A DNA stretch of 64,000 nt. It comes from a virus. The DNA lies in IMG/VR virus record IMGVR_UViG_3300043464_002284, positions 62,001-126,000 of that record. One strand, given 5' to 3'. Under the pieces are notes generated by a model that was given only the letters and a program-made list of their open reading frames with translations, was not told the DNA's origin and did not search any database. This document shows, piece by piece, positions 57,269-64,000 of the stretch (position 1 is the first letter of the stretch; the number at the start of each line of letters is the position of its first letter). Position numbers and translations under genes: made by a program.

Positions 57269-59300
57269 ATTGTCTGTAAATTCCTGTATATATATCATCA
57301 TTAGCTCCGGCAGTAAACCAAGATGGGCCTTTATAAAGTTGCCCATTTGATTTTTCTATATCTCGAAGATTATTGCCAATTACTTCATACTCTATTGGCT
57401 GTAACGATCTTTGTGCTTGTCTGGCTAACATATTTGCTATTACTAATGAGCTATATCTATCTTTTCTTAATCTTCCCTTTTTTCCTTGTTGTAGCTTAAT
57501 CTCCGGGGTGTCCCAGCGATCTCTAGCATTTGGTCCTTGGCTAGTTTGTGTCATTACTATTGTTGTTAGCTCATTTTTTAGTTCTTCAATCTCTAGAATA
57601 CATTCGCTTAGATTATCATAAATAGGATTAAGGTCAGCTTCTAAAATATCTCTACCTTCTTTATCTATAGCTAAACCTAAAGTTAAATTATCGAAGCGAG
57701 GAAATAGTAAAATTTTATCTTCAAAGTCTTTGCGTAATCCGTGATTTGCCTGACTGGTCCATTCTGCTTTTGCGAATTGAATAAGTTCTAGTATATGTAA
57801 TCCTGATTGATCATCTGTGTCTCTGCTCTTATTGGGATCGATAACGGGCCAAATTAAAGCTTCTTCCTTTTCGAGTTTTGATGGATCATGTAGAGCTTCT
57901 TCAATTGCTACTCCTCCTCCTTGGGCATCCATACCTATTCTATTACATGGAAATACTTTCATTAAGTTGCGTATTTTACGAGCACAAAAACCATAGAAGT
58001 CATGTTCTTTAACGAGTCCTGTTTTTTGTCTATCTTTAAAGTTGGTACGATTAGTCGTCCAACAATAAACTATTCTGGTATGGTCTGGTTGGACTTCTAG
58101 TATAACGATACTAAAGTTGTCTTGTTCACTTGCTGGGTCTATCCCATAGATGTATTGACATTTAGGATCTCCAACAATACGAGCATCAAAGAAGACTGGT
58201 TTCTCTCGAATTATAATGGGTTTTGTCTCTGACACTACACATCCCTCTATGAGACTTCTCTTAAAAAATCCCTCACTGTCGCTAATAAAACATGCTGCAT
58301 ATTCCATATTATAAATACCGCTATGGATAGTCGCCTTCGCTCTACTGACCTGTTTATCGTCCATGAATCCCTTAGGAATTAATTCATAAGGAATACGTAT
58401 TATACTATAGTCTCTCCAGTTAAAACTATCTGGTACTTCTCCCTGAAACATTTCTTGTAGCTTGCCTATATCTCCTTTGCTCTCGATTATGGTTTTGTAT
58501 CTTCTCCAGTACTGAGCAAAATGTTTAAAGCTATAGTCTGCTGTTCCTGATATAATTGCTTGATTGCCCATTTTTTGTGAGAGTGTTTCTAGATCCTCGT
58601 TCCAAACTCCTGCCTCACTCATTGCTAGTTTTTTAGCTTGCTCTTTAACATTTTGGATAGGACTTGCTGATACTGCTGCGAACCCTGAGACTACGGTTTC
58701 GTATATTTCAGGACTAATGGATGCAAATTCGTCAGCGATAATAATGTGTGCACGTAAACCTCTAATTTTACTACCGTCACCCATTGGAATAGCTATAGTC
58801 CAGCTATCCCCTAACCTCATAGTACATCTATCAACGTCTTTTCTTGGTCCGTCATCATTACCACTAAAAATACTTCGTAAAATAGGACTATTGCGCCAAA
58901 TAGTTTCCATGTATTCAAAAATAATTTTGCTTTGACGAAACGCAGCACCAACTACTACGATCTTAGTTCCTGGATAAAAAACACAACGCAAAACACAATA
59001 GAGAGCTAATAAGAAACTTTTACCCCAACCTCGACTAGCAATATACATAGGAAAGGGACGAATCCAAAATTCTTGCAAAATAGCCATTTGTATAGGATGT
59101 AGCTCAATATTAAATAAGAGCTTACAGGTGGCACCTATATATTTAGGATTTCTTAATAGTTTCATGAGATGAAGATCGGGATTTTCAATCTCTATCTTAC
59201 TTCTATGAATCATAGGATTATCTAACGTTGTGACCTGAGATAGGTCACCTAACCCTAGCCAAGCATCTTCATAGATCTTTTGATCTCTGGACTTTTTCAA
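57267..59300 (-). CDS. terL: Terminase large subunit
   Basis: The 677-residue ATPase-nuclease has Walker A at ASRGWGKSFLL (~90), Walker B at HIIIADEF (~187), and nuclease acidic residues in YGIDPASEQDN (~389) and GMDAQGGGVAIEE (~458). It pumps DNA into the prohead through the portal and cuts it. The predicted start is TTG at 59300 behind AAGGTG, overlapping the ERCC4-type nuclease gene by 32 bases. An internal ATG at about residue 30 is an alternative. It is next to the portal gene. Confidence in the function is very high. Confidence 0.95.
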   Translation of the reverse strand: MKKSRDQKIYEDAWLGLGDLSQVTTLDNPMIHRSKIEIENPDLHLMKLLRNPKYIGATCKLLFNIELHPIQMAILQEFWIRPFPMYIASRGWGKSFLLALYCVLRCVFYPGTKIVVVGAAFRQSKIIFEYMETIWRNSPILRSIFSGNDDGPRKDVDRCTMRLGDSWTIAIPMGDGSKIRGLRAHIIIADEFASISPEIYETVVSGFAAVSASPIQNVKEQAKKLAMSEAGVWNEDLETLSQKMGNQAIISGTADYSFKHFAQYWRRYKTIIESKGDIGKLQEMFQGEVPDSFNWRDYSIIRIPYELIPKGFMDDKQVSRAKATIHSGIYNMEYAACFISDSEGFFKRSLIEGCVVSETKPIIIREKPVFFDARIVGDPKCQYIYGIDPASEQDNFSIVILEVQPDHTRIVYCWTTNRTNFKDRQKTGLVKEHDFYGFCARKIRNLMKVFPCNRIGMDAQGGGVAIEEALHDPSKLEKEEALIWPVIDPNKSRDTDDQSGLHILELIQFAKAEWTSQANHGLRKDFEDKILLFPRFDNLTLGLAIDKEGRDILEADLNPIYDNLSECILEIEELKNELTTIVMTQTSQGPNARDRWDTPEIKLQQGKKGRLRKDRYSSLVIANMLARQAQRSLQPIEYEVIGNNLRDIEKSNGQLYKGPSWFTAGANDDIYTGIYRQ

Positions 59301-59751
59301 TATAATGCACCTTTTTTAGAATGAACTCGGCTGTTTTTTCAGCATTGGATGGAGAACCACAGAACATAATTTTGATATTGTGATTAAGTTGTAACTCTAG
59401 GATATGTTTCATAATAAAGGCTGGAGTAATCTTGATTTTGCCCCAAAGCCTTCTTGGAAGATTAGAGCCAATAGGATAGTTGAGTACTTGTTCTAGATTA
59501 AATTCCAATAATATAAAAGCATATTTAAATTTGCTCATTCTATCTACAACATCTATAAATCTAGATTCTGTAATATTGTTAGCTATTTCATTTATACTTT
59601 TTTTACGCTCTATACAAATAACATCTTCCAGTCCTTCAATACTATAATCTCCAGTGTCCAATTTACGATTAGCCGTAGTGTAGTGTTCAAAACTCCACGG
59701 TTGTTGCTCTCTGGTGTCTATAATTATAGTAAAGTCATCGTGCTTAGTCAT
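59269..59751 (-). CDS. ERCC4-type nuclease
   Basis: The 160-residue protein carries IIDTREQQPW (~9-18), TGDYSIEGL (~32) and VICIERKKSINE (~43-54), which together are the GDx..ERKxxxD-type core of the ERCC4/XPF nuclease family. The fourth acidic position is replaced by N-E, so metal binding may differ. Stand-alone phage members cut branched or flap DNA. Its overlap with the terminase gene suggests a part in resolving branched DNA before packaging. That is inference. It overlaps the gene upstream by 8 bases. Confidence 0.8.
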   Translation of the reverse strand: MTKHDDFTIIIDTREQQPWSFEHYTTANRKLDTGDYSIEGLEDVICIERKKSINEIANNITESRFIDVVDRMSKFKYAFILLEFNLEQVLNYPIGSNLPRRLWGKIKITPAFIMKHILELQLNHNIKIMFCGSPSNAEKTAEFILKKVHYIEKVQRSKDL

Positions 59752-60331
59752 CTTCCCCCACAGGCAGATTAGCCTTCAGCTTACGAGATCTATTAATAGC
59801 CCTCTGAACCATAGCCTTACCGACCATATCAATAAATGGCAATCCTCTCTTCTTTGCTTCATCTCTAAGCCAAGATAGAATAGTTTCCATGTTTTGTTCG
59901 CACCAATCTGGTCCTTGATCATTCATTTCTAGGGCGTGACGACGACAAGAGCAAGTCGAAGAAGAGCTAATACCAAGGGTCTTGATCATTCCTGTTAAGA
60001 TAGATCCCGGGCCATTTGGGTCTTGCTCAAGAGTTCTTGGATACATTGCCTGAAGACTAGCTTGAATATCGTCTCCTAGTCTGGCCTTTAATGCGGCTTC
60101 TGCTTGTGCCTGAGTCCAATCTCCCATAACATCATACTGATCTCCTGTGAACAAATAGATATGTGCTGGAGTATTGTCGATTCTTGCTACTACGCTTTTT
60201 TCATGAGGAGTATCTATATACGATATTTTTAGCTCGTTTAAAATAATCGGTTCTGGAGTAACAACCTTGTTTGTGCTGTTGTCTGTGTAAGGAGGAGGGT
60301 TTAGCGTAATTGGCGAGTTTAATGTAATCAT
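59744..60331 (-). CDS. Unknown protein with Cys-rich CxCR motif
   Basis: The 195-residue protein has residues ~120-185 containing STCSCRRHALEMND, a following WCEQNMETILSWLRDEAKKR helix and RAINRSRKLKAN. A C-x-C ... C pattern followed by this helix recurs in my memory of environmental phage and planctomycete proteins of unknown role; that is a weak recollection. The N-terminal half is Pro/Thr-rich with a short beta-alpha fold. It sits between two nuclease genes and overlaps both (8 and 4 bases). Function is unknown. Confidence 0.65.
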   Translation of the reverse strand: MITLNSPITLNPPPYTDNSTNKVVTPEPIILNELKISYIDTPHEKSVVARIDNTPAHIYLFTGDQYDVMGDWTQAQAEAALKARLGDDIQASLQAMYPRTLEQDPNGPGSILTGMIKTLGISSSSTCSCRRHALEMNDQGPDWCEQNMETILSWLRDEAKKRGLPFIDMVGKAMVQRAINRSRKLKANLPVGEDD

Positions 60332-60621
60332 GGTTTTTTCCTTTTGTTGTCTTTGATAAATTTTTTAGATGTTAGAATCTGCAAGAATGAATAACTATAA
60401 TCTTCTTCCATCCCTTTAATAAGGTCATGATGTTGTTTACACAAGGTAATTCCATTATTGATTTCAAATCTTAGTCCAGGGAATTGTGCCCAAGTTTTGA
60501 TATGGTGAGCATTAAGTCTTTTTTTACATCCGCAATTAGGCCATTGACACTTATATTCATCTCTTTCGTAAACTGCTTTACGCCATTTTTTATATTGAGG
60601 ATCTCCAAAATTTCTAAACAT
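60328..60621 (-). CDS. HNH endonuclease
   Basis: The 97-residue protein has zinc cysteines CQWPNCGC (25-32), the LNAHHIKTW catalytic His pair (39-40), an Asn pair (55-56) and LCKQHHD (60-66), a complete HNH core with CxxxxC/CxxH metal site. HNH proteins next to terminase are common in cos phages, where they assist terminase cleavage (HK97 gp74). The terminase neighbourhood here suggests the same. A homing role is less likely because there is no intron context. It overlaps both neighbours. Confidence 0.88.
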   Translation of the reverse strand: MFRNFGDPQYKKWRKAVYERDEYKCQWPNCGCKKRLNAHHIKTWAQFPGLRFEINNGITLCKQHHDLIKGMEEDYSYSFLQILTSKKFIKDNKRKKP

Positions 60622-61669
60622 GAGCTAGTCCTGGTGGTGGTCCTCCCAAAACAAAATTAAGATGTCTAGCCGTTTGATTGGCCGATTCAAAATCTGAATA
60701 CACCATATCAGAAACCAAGTCTTTAAAAGATATTTGTGGTTCCCATCCTAAAGAATCTCTTGCTTTAGTAGAATCCCCTTTAAGATAATCTACTTCTGCT
60801 GGCCTGTATAAGTTAGGATCTATTTCTAGATAATCTTCGTAGTTAAGATTAAATAGTCCAAAACTAATCTCAAGAAATTCTTTTACTGTGTGTGTTAATC
60901 CTGTAGCCACAACAAAATCTTTGGGAGAATCTTGCTGAAGCATCATGTGCATTGCTCGAACAAAATCCTTGGCGTGTCCCCAGTCTCTATTAGAATAAAT
61001 ATTTCCTAATTTTAAAGGACGATAATGAGAGCTATGTAAAAATCCATTTAATAATTGTGCTATATATTTTGTTATCTTACGAGTAACAAAGTTTTCTCCT
61101 CTTCTTGGACTTTCATGATTAAATAGAATACCACAGCAAGCATAGAGTCCATAACTTTCTCTATATATTTGAACCATTCTGTGGCTAGCTAGTTTTGCTA
61201 CGGCATATGGACTCTGAGGAGCAAATGGAGTATCTTCGTTTTGGTATTTTCCGTCATTTCCAATAGTATAGTTTTCTCCAAACATTTCGCTTGTGCTAGC
61301 TTGATAAAATTTAGTTTTTGGAGATCTAACTTTGAGTGCTTCTAATAGATTTATTACCCCTGTTGCATTAATCTCAAAAGTTGTGGAAGGCTGTTTGAAA
61401 CTAGTGCCAACATGGCTCTGTGCTGCTAAGTTATAAAACTCGTCTGGAGTATGTTTTTCTAGAACTCTAGAGCAATCGCTCGGATCTGTAATATCAAATT
61501 CTTCTAGTTTAAAGTTTGGATGTTCTAGAAGATGTTGTATCCTTTCAAAACTATTTGTGCTGCTTCTTCGATGTAGTCCAACAACGGTATATTCTTTTTC
61601 TATTAGTAGATCGGATAGATACGATCCATCTTGTCCTGTTATGCCAGTAATTAGTGCTGTTTTGCTCAT
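60614..61669 (-). CDS. gmd: GDP-mannose 4,6-dehydratase
   Basis: The 351-residue short-chain dehydrogenase/reductase converts GDP-mannose to GDP-4-keto-6-deoxymannose, the entry step for GDP-fucose, GDP-rhamnose and related sugars. GITGQDG (9-15) binds NADP. STSEMFG (~126) and SPYAVAK (~152-158) carry the Thr/Ser-Glu-Tyr-Lys catalytic set. NFVTRKIT and RDWGHAKDFVRAMH are characteristic of the family. Length is normal, with a slightly long C-terminal tail ending GGPPPGLAHV. It stands alone, without a reductase, inside a packaging-gene operon. It may modify host surface glycans or decorate virions; that is inference. Confidence 0.93.
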   Translation of the reverse strand: MSKTALITGITGQDGSYLSDLLIEKEYTVVGLHRRSSTNSFERIQHLLEHPNFKLEEFDITDPSDCSRVLEKHTPDEFYNLAAQSHVGTSFKQPSTTFEINATGVINLLEALKVRSPKTKFYQASTSEMFGENYTIGNDGKYQNEDTPFAPQSPYAVAKLASHRMVQIYRESYGLYACCGILFNHESPRRGENFVTRKITKYIAQLLNGFLHSSHYRPLKLGNIYSNRDWGHAKDFVRAMHMMLQQDSPKDFVVATGLTHTVKEFLEISFGLFNLNYEDYLEIDPNLYRPAEVDYLKGDSTKARDSLGWEPQISFKDLVSDMVYSDFESANQTARHLNFVLGGPPPGLAHV

Positions 61670-61672
61670 AAG

Positions 61673-62491
61673 TTATTCCACACTGTCCGGAGTTAAAAAT
61701 GGTTTATCTACTACTTTATCTTCGTACGAATGATATTCTTCTAATTTTGATTTATACTTATCTGTTGCCATGGATAGAATTTCCATTTCTCTACCTTCTT
61801 TTTCTCTTAGTGCTTCGTCTTCTAGCATTCTGATTAGTCCTACCCAAGAGCTTTTTCCATCTTCTATTCTTTTAATTCTTTGTTCTCGTGTTGCTTTTAA
61901 GTCTTTGCTGATCTTTTGTTGCTCATTTAAAAGCTTAGTATATTCATTAGTATAGTTCGCAATACTATTGCGAGCAAAGCTCAGTTGTGTTTCTAAGTTA
62001 GCTAATTTTGGAATATCTCTGTCACTTTCAGGTTTCTCGTATTCTCTATCTACTTGTTTTTGTAGTTTTTCTGTTTCTGCTATGTGTCTCTTACGTTCTT
62101 TCATGCTTCTATTAATTAGTATGTCTATGGTAATAAATTGCTTTATTTGCAGTTCTTCTGCTGGTAGAACGTCTTCTCTAAACTGCTTAATAAGTCCTAT
62201 CCATGTGTCTTCAAAATATCTTAGTTCCCCAGTGTCTTCATCAAATTGTCTGAGGATTTCTTGCCAGAAGGTTTTAGAGTGTAGCTTTCTGCGCAGTGTC
62301 TCGTCATCATTCTTGTCTTCGTCAGAAACTAAGAGTCTATTCTCTTCTATATATCTTTGAATAGGAGGAGGATTTCGATTAAGAGACGACGCAATCTCAG
62401 CCACAGAGAGAGTCTCAAAATGTTCTCTTATGAACTGTTCTTCGTCGAGACTTAATTGTCCTCGTTTTCTTGGTACTCGTTTAGATTCCAC
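61673..62491 (-). CDS. Putative terminase small subunit (HTH plus coiled coil)
   Basis: The 272-residue protein has an N-terminal helix-turn-helix (EEQFIREHFETLSVAEIASS, then NRNPPPIQRYIEENRL) like those of terminase small subunits. A long charged coiled coil occupies residues ~120-215 and the acidic tail ends at DSVE. It overlaps the sigma-like gene by 40 bases. The packaging-module position supports a DNA-recognition role in packaging. A transcription regulator is the alternative. No clear oligomerisation domain is visible. Confidence 0.55.
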   Translation of the reverse strand: MESKRVPRKRGQLSLDEEQFIREHFETLSVAEIASSLNRNPPPIQRYIEENRLLVSDEDKNDDETLRRKLHSKTFWQEILRQFDEDTGELRYFEDTWIGLIKQFREDVLPAEELQIKQFITIDILINRSMKERKRHIAETEKLQKQVDREYEKPESDRDIPKLANLETQLSFARNSIANYTNEYTKLLNEQQKISKDLKATREQRIKRIEDGKSSWVGLIRMLEDEALREKEGREMEILSMATDKYKSKLEEYHSYEDKVVDKPFLTPDSVE

Positions 62492-63150
62492 TGGTTATCC
62501 TTTAATAGTTCTTGAATGTGTTTTTGAAGCTTAACTAATTGTTGTTTAGGAATTTTGGTTCCATGTTTCAGTTTTAAGTAACTCTCACGAAATTCTGCTT
62601 GTATGTTCTGATCTAGGAATTTAATGATTTCTTGGTTCTGTATATTAATAAATAGTTTGTCTTTAATCAAAGACTGATGAATATTTTCTTGATCGTTAAT
62701 ATACGAGGGTTGCATAATATTCTTTTTAGAATCATTACGGGTTGCCCAAGCAGCATATAGTTCACAATCCTGTTTATTAGTAAATTTGGAGCATTGATTA
62801 GATGAGCACTTGTATGTTTTATCAAAAAGAGGACAGGTCAAGCATGGCTTATCTGGTCTTTGATAGTTATTCCTCTTGTAATTAAAAAGACGATTTCTTA
62901 CGTGTGTCCATAAAAAATTCTCTAGTGGTCTTTTATGGTCGTATCTTTCAAGGCCTTCCAAAGCAAAAATCGCTGCTTGCTGTTTCATATCATCGAAATC
63001 ATGGTATCCGAATTTAAACTTATTCGCTAATCTTCTACTTATATTATCTAGTACGATTAAAAATTCTTCTTCTGAAACACCATGTAAATTAGGGATATTC
63101 TTTTTGCTTTTCTTAGTCCTTATTTGTATCTTCTTCTTCTTGTTTGGCAT
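62452..63150 (-). CDS. Sigma-70-region-2-like factor with Cys-rich insertion
   Basis: The protein has 232 residues. Residues ~45-95 (HDFDDMKQQAAIFALEGLER, then ENFLWTHVRNRLFNYKR) match sigma region 2, including the core-binding and -10-binding helices. It is followed by a cysteine cluster (CLTCPLFDKTYKCSSNQC) likely to bind zinc, then a helical C-terminal part that lacks an obvious region 4. This resembles minimal phage late sigma factors such as T4 gp55, which also has no standard -35 recognition. Its location at the head of the late operon suggests it directs late transcription. It overlaps the flanking genes. Confidence 0.72.
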   Translation of the reverse strand: MPNKKKKIQIRTKKSKKNIPNLHGVSEEEFLIVLDNISRRLANKFKFGYHDFDDMKQQAAIFALEGLERYDHKRPLENFLWTHVRNRLFNYKRNNYQRPDKPCLTCPLFDKTYKCSSNQCSKFTNKQDCELYAAWATRNDSKKNIMQPSYINDQENIHQSLIKDKLFINIQNQEIIKFLDQNIQAEFRESYLKLKHGTKIPKQQLVKLQKHIQELLKDNQWNLNEYQENEDN

Positions 63151-63271
63151 CTATTAGTTCTGCTATTGTTTTGGTTTGAACACATTCAAAGTCCGCCGAT
63201 ACGTCCTGTATGCTGCCAACAGCTTTGACTTCCAATATGGAGTCTGTAATATTAATTTCAGGATTTATCAT
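63113..63271 (-). CDS. Small acidic protein, first gene of the late operon
   Basis: A 52-residue protein (MINPEINITDSILEVKAVGS, ending QEEEDTNKD). The start at 63271 is chosen because AAGGAGA lies 4 bases upstream (63282-63276). A longer reading from 63334 would have to start within the promoter region. It overlaps the sigma-like gene by 38 bases. It is highly acidic at the C-terminus. It may be an accessory or inhibitor of the sigma-like factor, but that is only positional inference. Confidence 0.62.
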   Translation of the reverse strand: MINPEINITDSILEVKAVGSIQDVSADFECVQTKTIAELIDAKQEEEDTNKD

Positions 63272-63303
63272 ATTTTCTCCTTGCACAAAACTTGTCAATA
63301 TGT

Positions 63304-63344
63304 AGTATAATAGAGTTATATAGTCTTTAGTCAATATTTACACC
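63304..63344 (-). promoter_or_regulatory. Candidate late-operon promoter (divergent region)
   Basis: On the minus strand GGTGTA (63344-63339) is followed by TTGACT (63334-63329), a 16-base spacer and TATTAT (63312-63307). It is about 40-70 bases before the start at 63271. The same combination is seen at 10.8 kb. On the plus strand TTGTCA (63292) with TATATA (63317-63322) could drive the opposite HTH gene from the same region. Confidence 0.45.
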
Positions 63345-63359
63345 AAAAGGAACCATTTT

Positions 63360-63593
63360 ATGGCTAATTATAAAAAGTGGACAGACGCTGAATTAAAGTT
63401 CATTAACGAAAACCAAAAACTTCTTAGCGATGACGAATTGGCCAATAAACTTAGCCAAATGACTGGTCAAAATGTTACTACAAGCATGATTCGTAGACAA
63501 AGACGAAAGCTAGGAATTAAGAAGGCTAAGGGTCGAAGGCCTAAGATTAGGGTTGTTGAAAGTCCTGAGGAAAATAACACACAGAATGTTTGA
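63360..63593 (+). CDS. Small HTH DNA-binding protein, divergent from late operon
   Basis: The 77-residue protein begins MANYKKWTDAELKFINENQK and has a homeodomain-like or Myb-like helix-turn-helix: LLSDDELANKLSQM, then TTSMIRRQRRKLGI, followed by a basic tail (KKAKGRRPKIR) and an acidic end. It is the only plus-strand gene in the window. AAAGGAA precedes its ATG. A terminator follows. Its divergent position over the late-operon promoter makes it a candidate regulator of that promoter. The target is not shown by sequence. Confidence 0.85.
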   Translation: MANYKKWTDAELKFINENQKLLSDDELANKLSQMTGQNVTTSMIRRQRRKLGIKKAKGRRPKIRVVESPEENNTQNV

Positions 63594-63625
63594 CTTACTA
63601 ATAATGGTGAATAAATAATAAATTA

Positions 63626-63655
63626 GGGATAGCCGTAGTGGGCTGTCCCTTTTTT
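63626..63655 (+). terminator. Intrinsic terminator after the HTH gene
   Basis: GGGATAGCC pairs with GGCTGTCCC (9 bp, one G-T pair) around a 6-base loop GTAGTG, followed by TTTTTT. It lies 33 bases after the HTH gene stop and just after the end of the convergent minus-strand gene, so it may act for both, though the minus-side T-run is weak. Confidence 0.85.
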
Positions 63656-64000
63656 ATTGAACGTTCTTTAAGCCTCGTGTAAAAACAAACCTGCGACCAG
63701 AACCAGAAGAAGACGCAGAAGAAAATCCCATTCTTTCTTGTTTGGTATGTTGAGTTGAAGATGTGTCTATTACAACCCTATTTGGATTGTGTATGTTCGG
63801 TCTTGCTTTATTTATCAATCCTATAAAAGATGTATCTTCTATAGATGGATAGACAGAATCGATATGTTCTTTGTGTTGTTTTGGGGCCCATGTAATAGTA
63901 TCTAATAATTGAATTTCAATGTATGGATAGATTAGCACTGGAATTTGATATAATCCATTATGAAATTGATAAAGAATACGGTGTCCGTAATTATAGTAAG
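63654..64000 (-). CDS. Partial unknown protein (C-terminal part, runs off right edge)
   Basis: The frame ending at TAA 63656-63654 is open to the right edge, about 114 residues. The frame stays coding-like upstream of the first GTG at 63938 (a YYNYGHRILYQFHNGLY segment), so the true start lies outside the window. The C-terminus is Ser/Gly-rich and basic (GFSSASSSGSGRRFVFTRG). It converges with the HTH gene. No family is recognised. It could belong to another operon upstream. Confidence 0.7.
   Translation of the reverse strand, partial: YYNYGHRILYQFHNGLYQIPVLIYPYIEIQLLDTITWAPKQHKEHIDSVYPSIEDTSFIGLINKARPNIHNPNRVVIDTSSTQHTKQERMGFSSASSSGSGRRFVFTRGLKNVQ

Noticed and set aside
1-64000. tRNA genes, insertion sequences, integrase or attachment sites
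   Set aside because: None seen by eye on either strand; no recombinase-like protein among the translated genes.

Overview
The window is part of the late (virion) region of a tailed double-stranded DNA phage (Caudoviricetes) with an AT-rich genome (mid-30s %GC by eye). Almost every gene lies on the minus strand and reads from right to left. Genes are tightly packed, with short overlaps or gaps of a few bases, and no intergenic stretch reaches 300 bases. The host cannot be read from the sequence. No tail sheath or baseplate wedge gene is recognisable and the tail has an enormous tape measure, so a siphovirus-like, very long non-contractile tail is the best guess.

Layout, right to left (transcription order). 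63654-64000: partial unknown gene. 63360-63593: the only plus-strand gene, a small HTH protein divergent from the late operon. 63271-59269: a small acidic protein, a sigma-70-region-2-like factor with a zinc-type insertion, a putative small terminase, GDP-mannose 4,6-dehydratase, an HNH nuclease, a Cys-containing unknown, and an ERCC4-type nuclease. 59300-51913: large terminase, portal, fused prohead protease/scaffold with an internal start, decoration protein and major capsid protein, then a strong terminator. 51778-48423: an Ig-like domain protein, a short repeat protein and two Mtd-N-type fibre proteins. 48412-44849: connector, neck and completion proteins, one carrying a proprotein-convertase P domain. 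44852-38971: a choice-of-anchor-C-type surface protein, tail tube, small tail assembly proteins and a protein with a 7-residue repeat. 38883-19201: one uninterrupted 6,560-codon tape measure gene. 19181-1: distal tail, hub and fibre proteins, several with extreme Pro/Thr, Gly/Pro or Gly/Thr low-complexity linkers. The last gene runs off the left edge.

The outstanding object is the tape measure protein. A TP901-type core near the N-terminus is followed by a string of enzyme-like cassettes: an ADP-ribosyltransferase-like domain, a P-loop kinase-like plus HxGH nucleotidyltransferase-like domain, a possible PD-(D/E)XK nuclease, an HExxH metallopeptidase-like domain and a GNAT-like domain. They are separated by recurring Gly-Gly-bracketed linkers (GG-IQKF-GG type). 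Long helical regions and four further PGEF-type repeats follow. This looks like a tape measure fused to a polyvalent-protein-style effector cargo that would sit in the tail lumen and could enter the cell ahead of the DNA.

Regulation: a GGTGTA-WWW motif (W = A/T) recurs on the minus strand 40-85 bases upstream of six gene or module starts, with an AGTGTA variant upstream of a seventh. It is a candidate phage-specific late promoter element, perhaps read by the sigma-like protein encoded at the head of the same operon. Terminator-like hairpins lie after the capsid gene, just before the tape measure gene, and between the two convergent genes at 63.6 kb.
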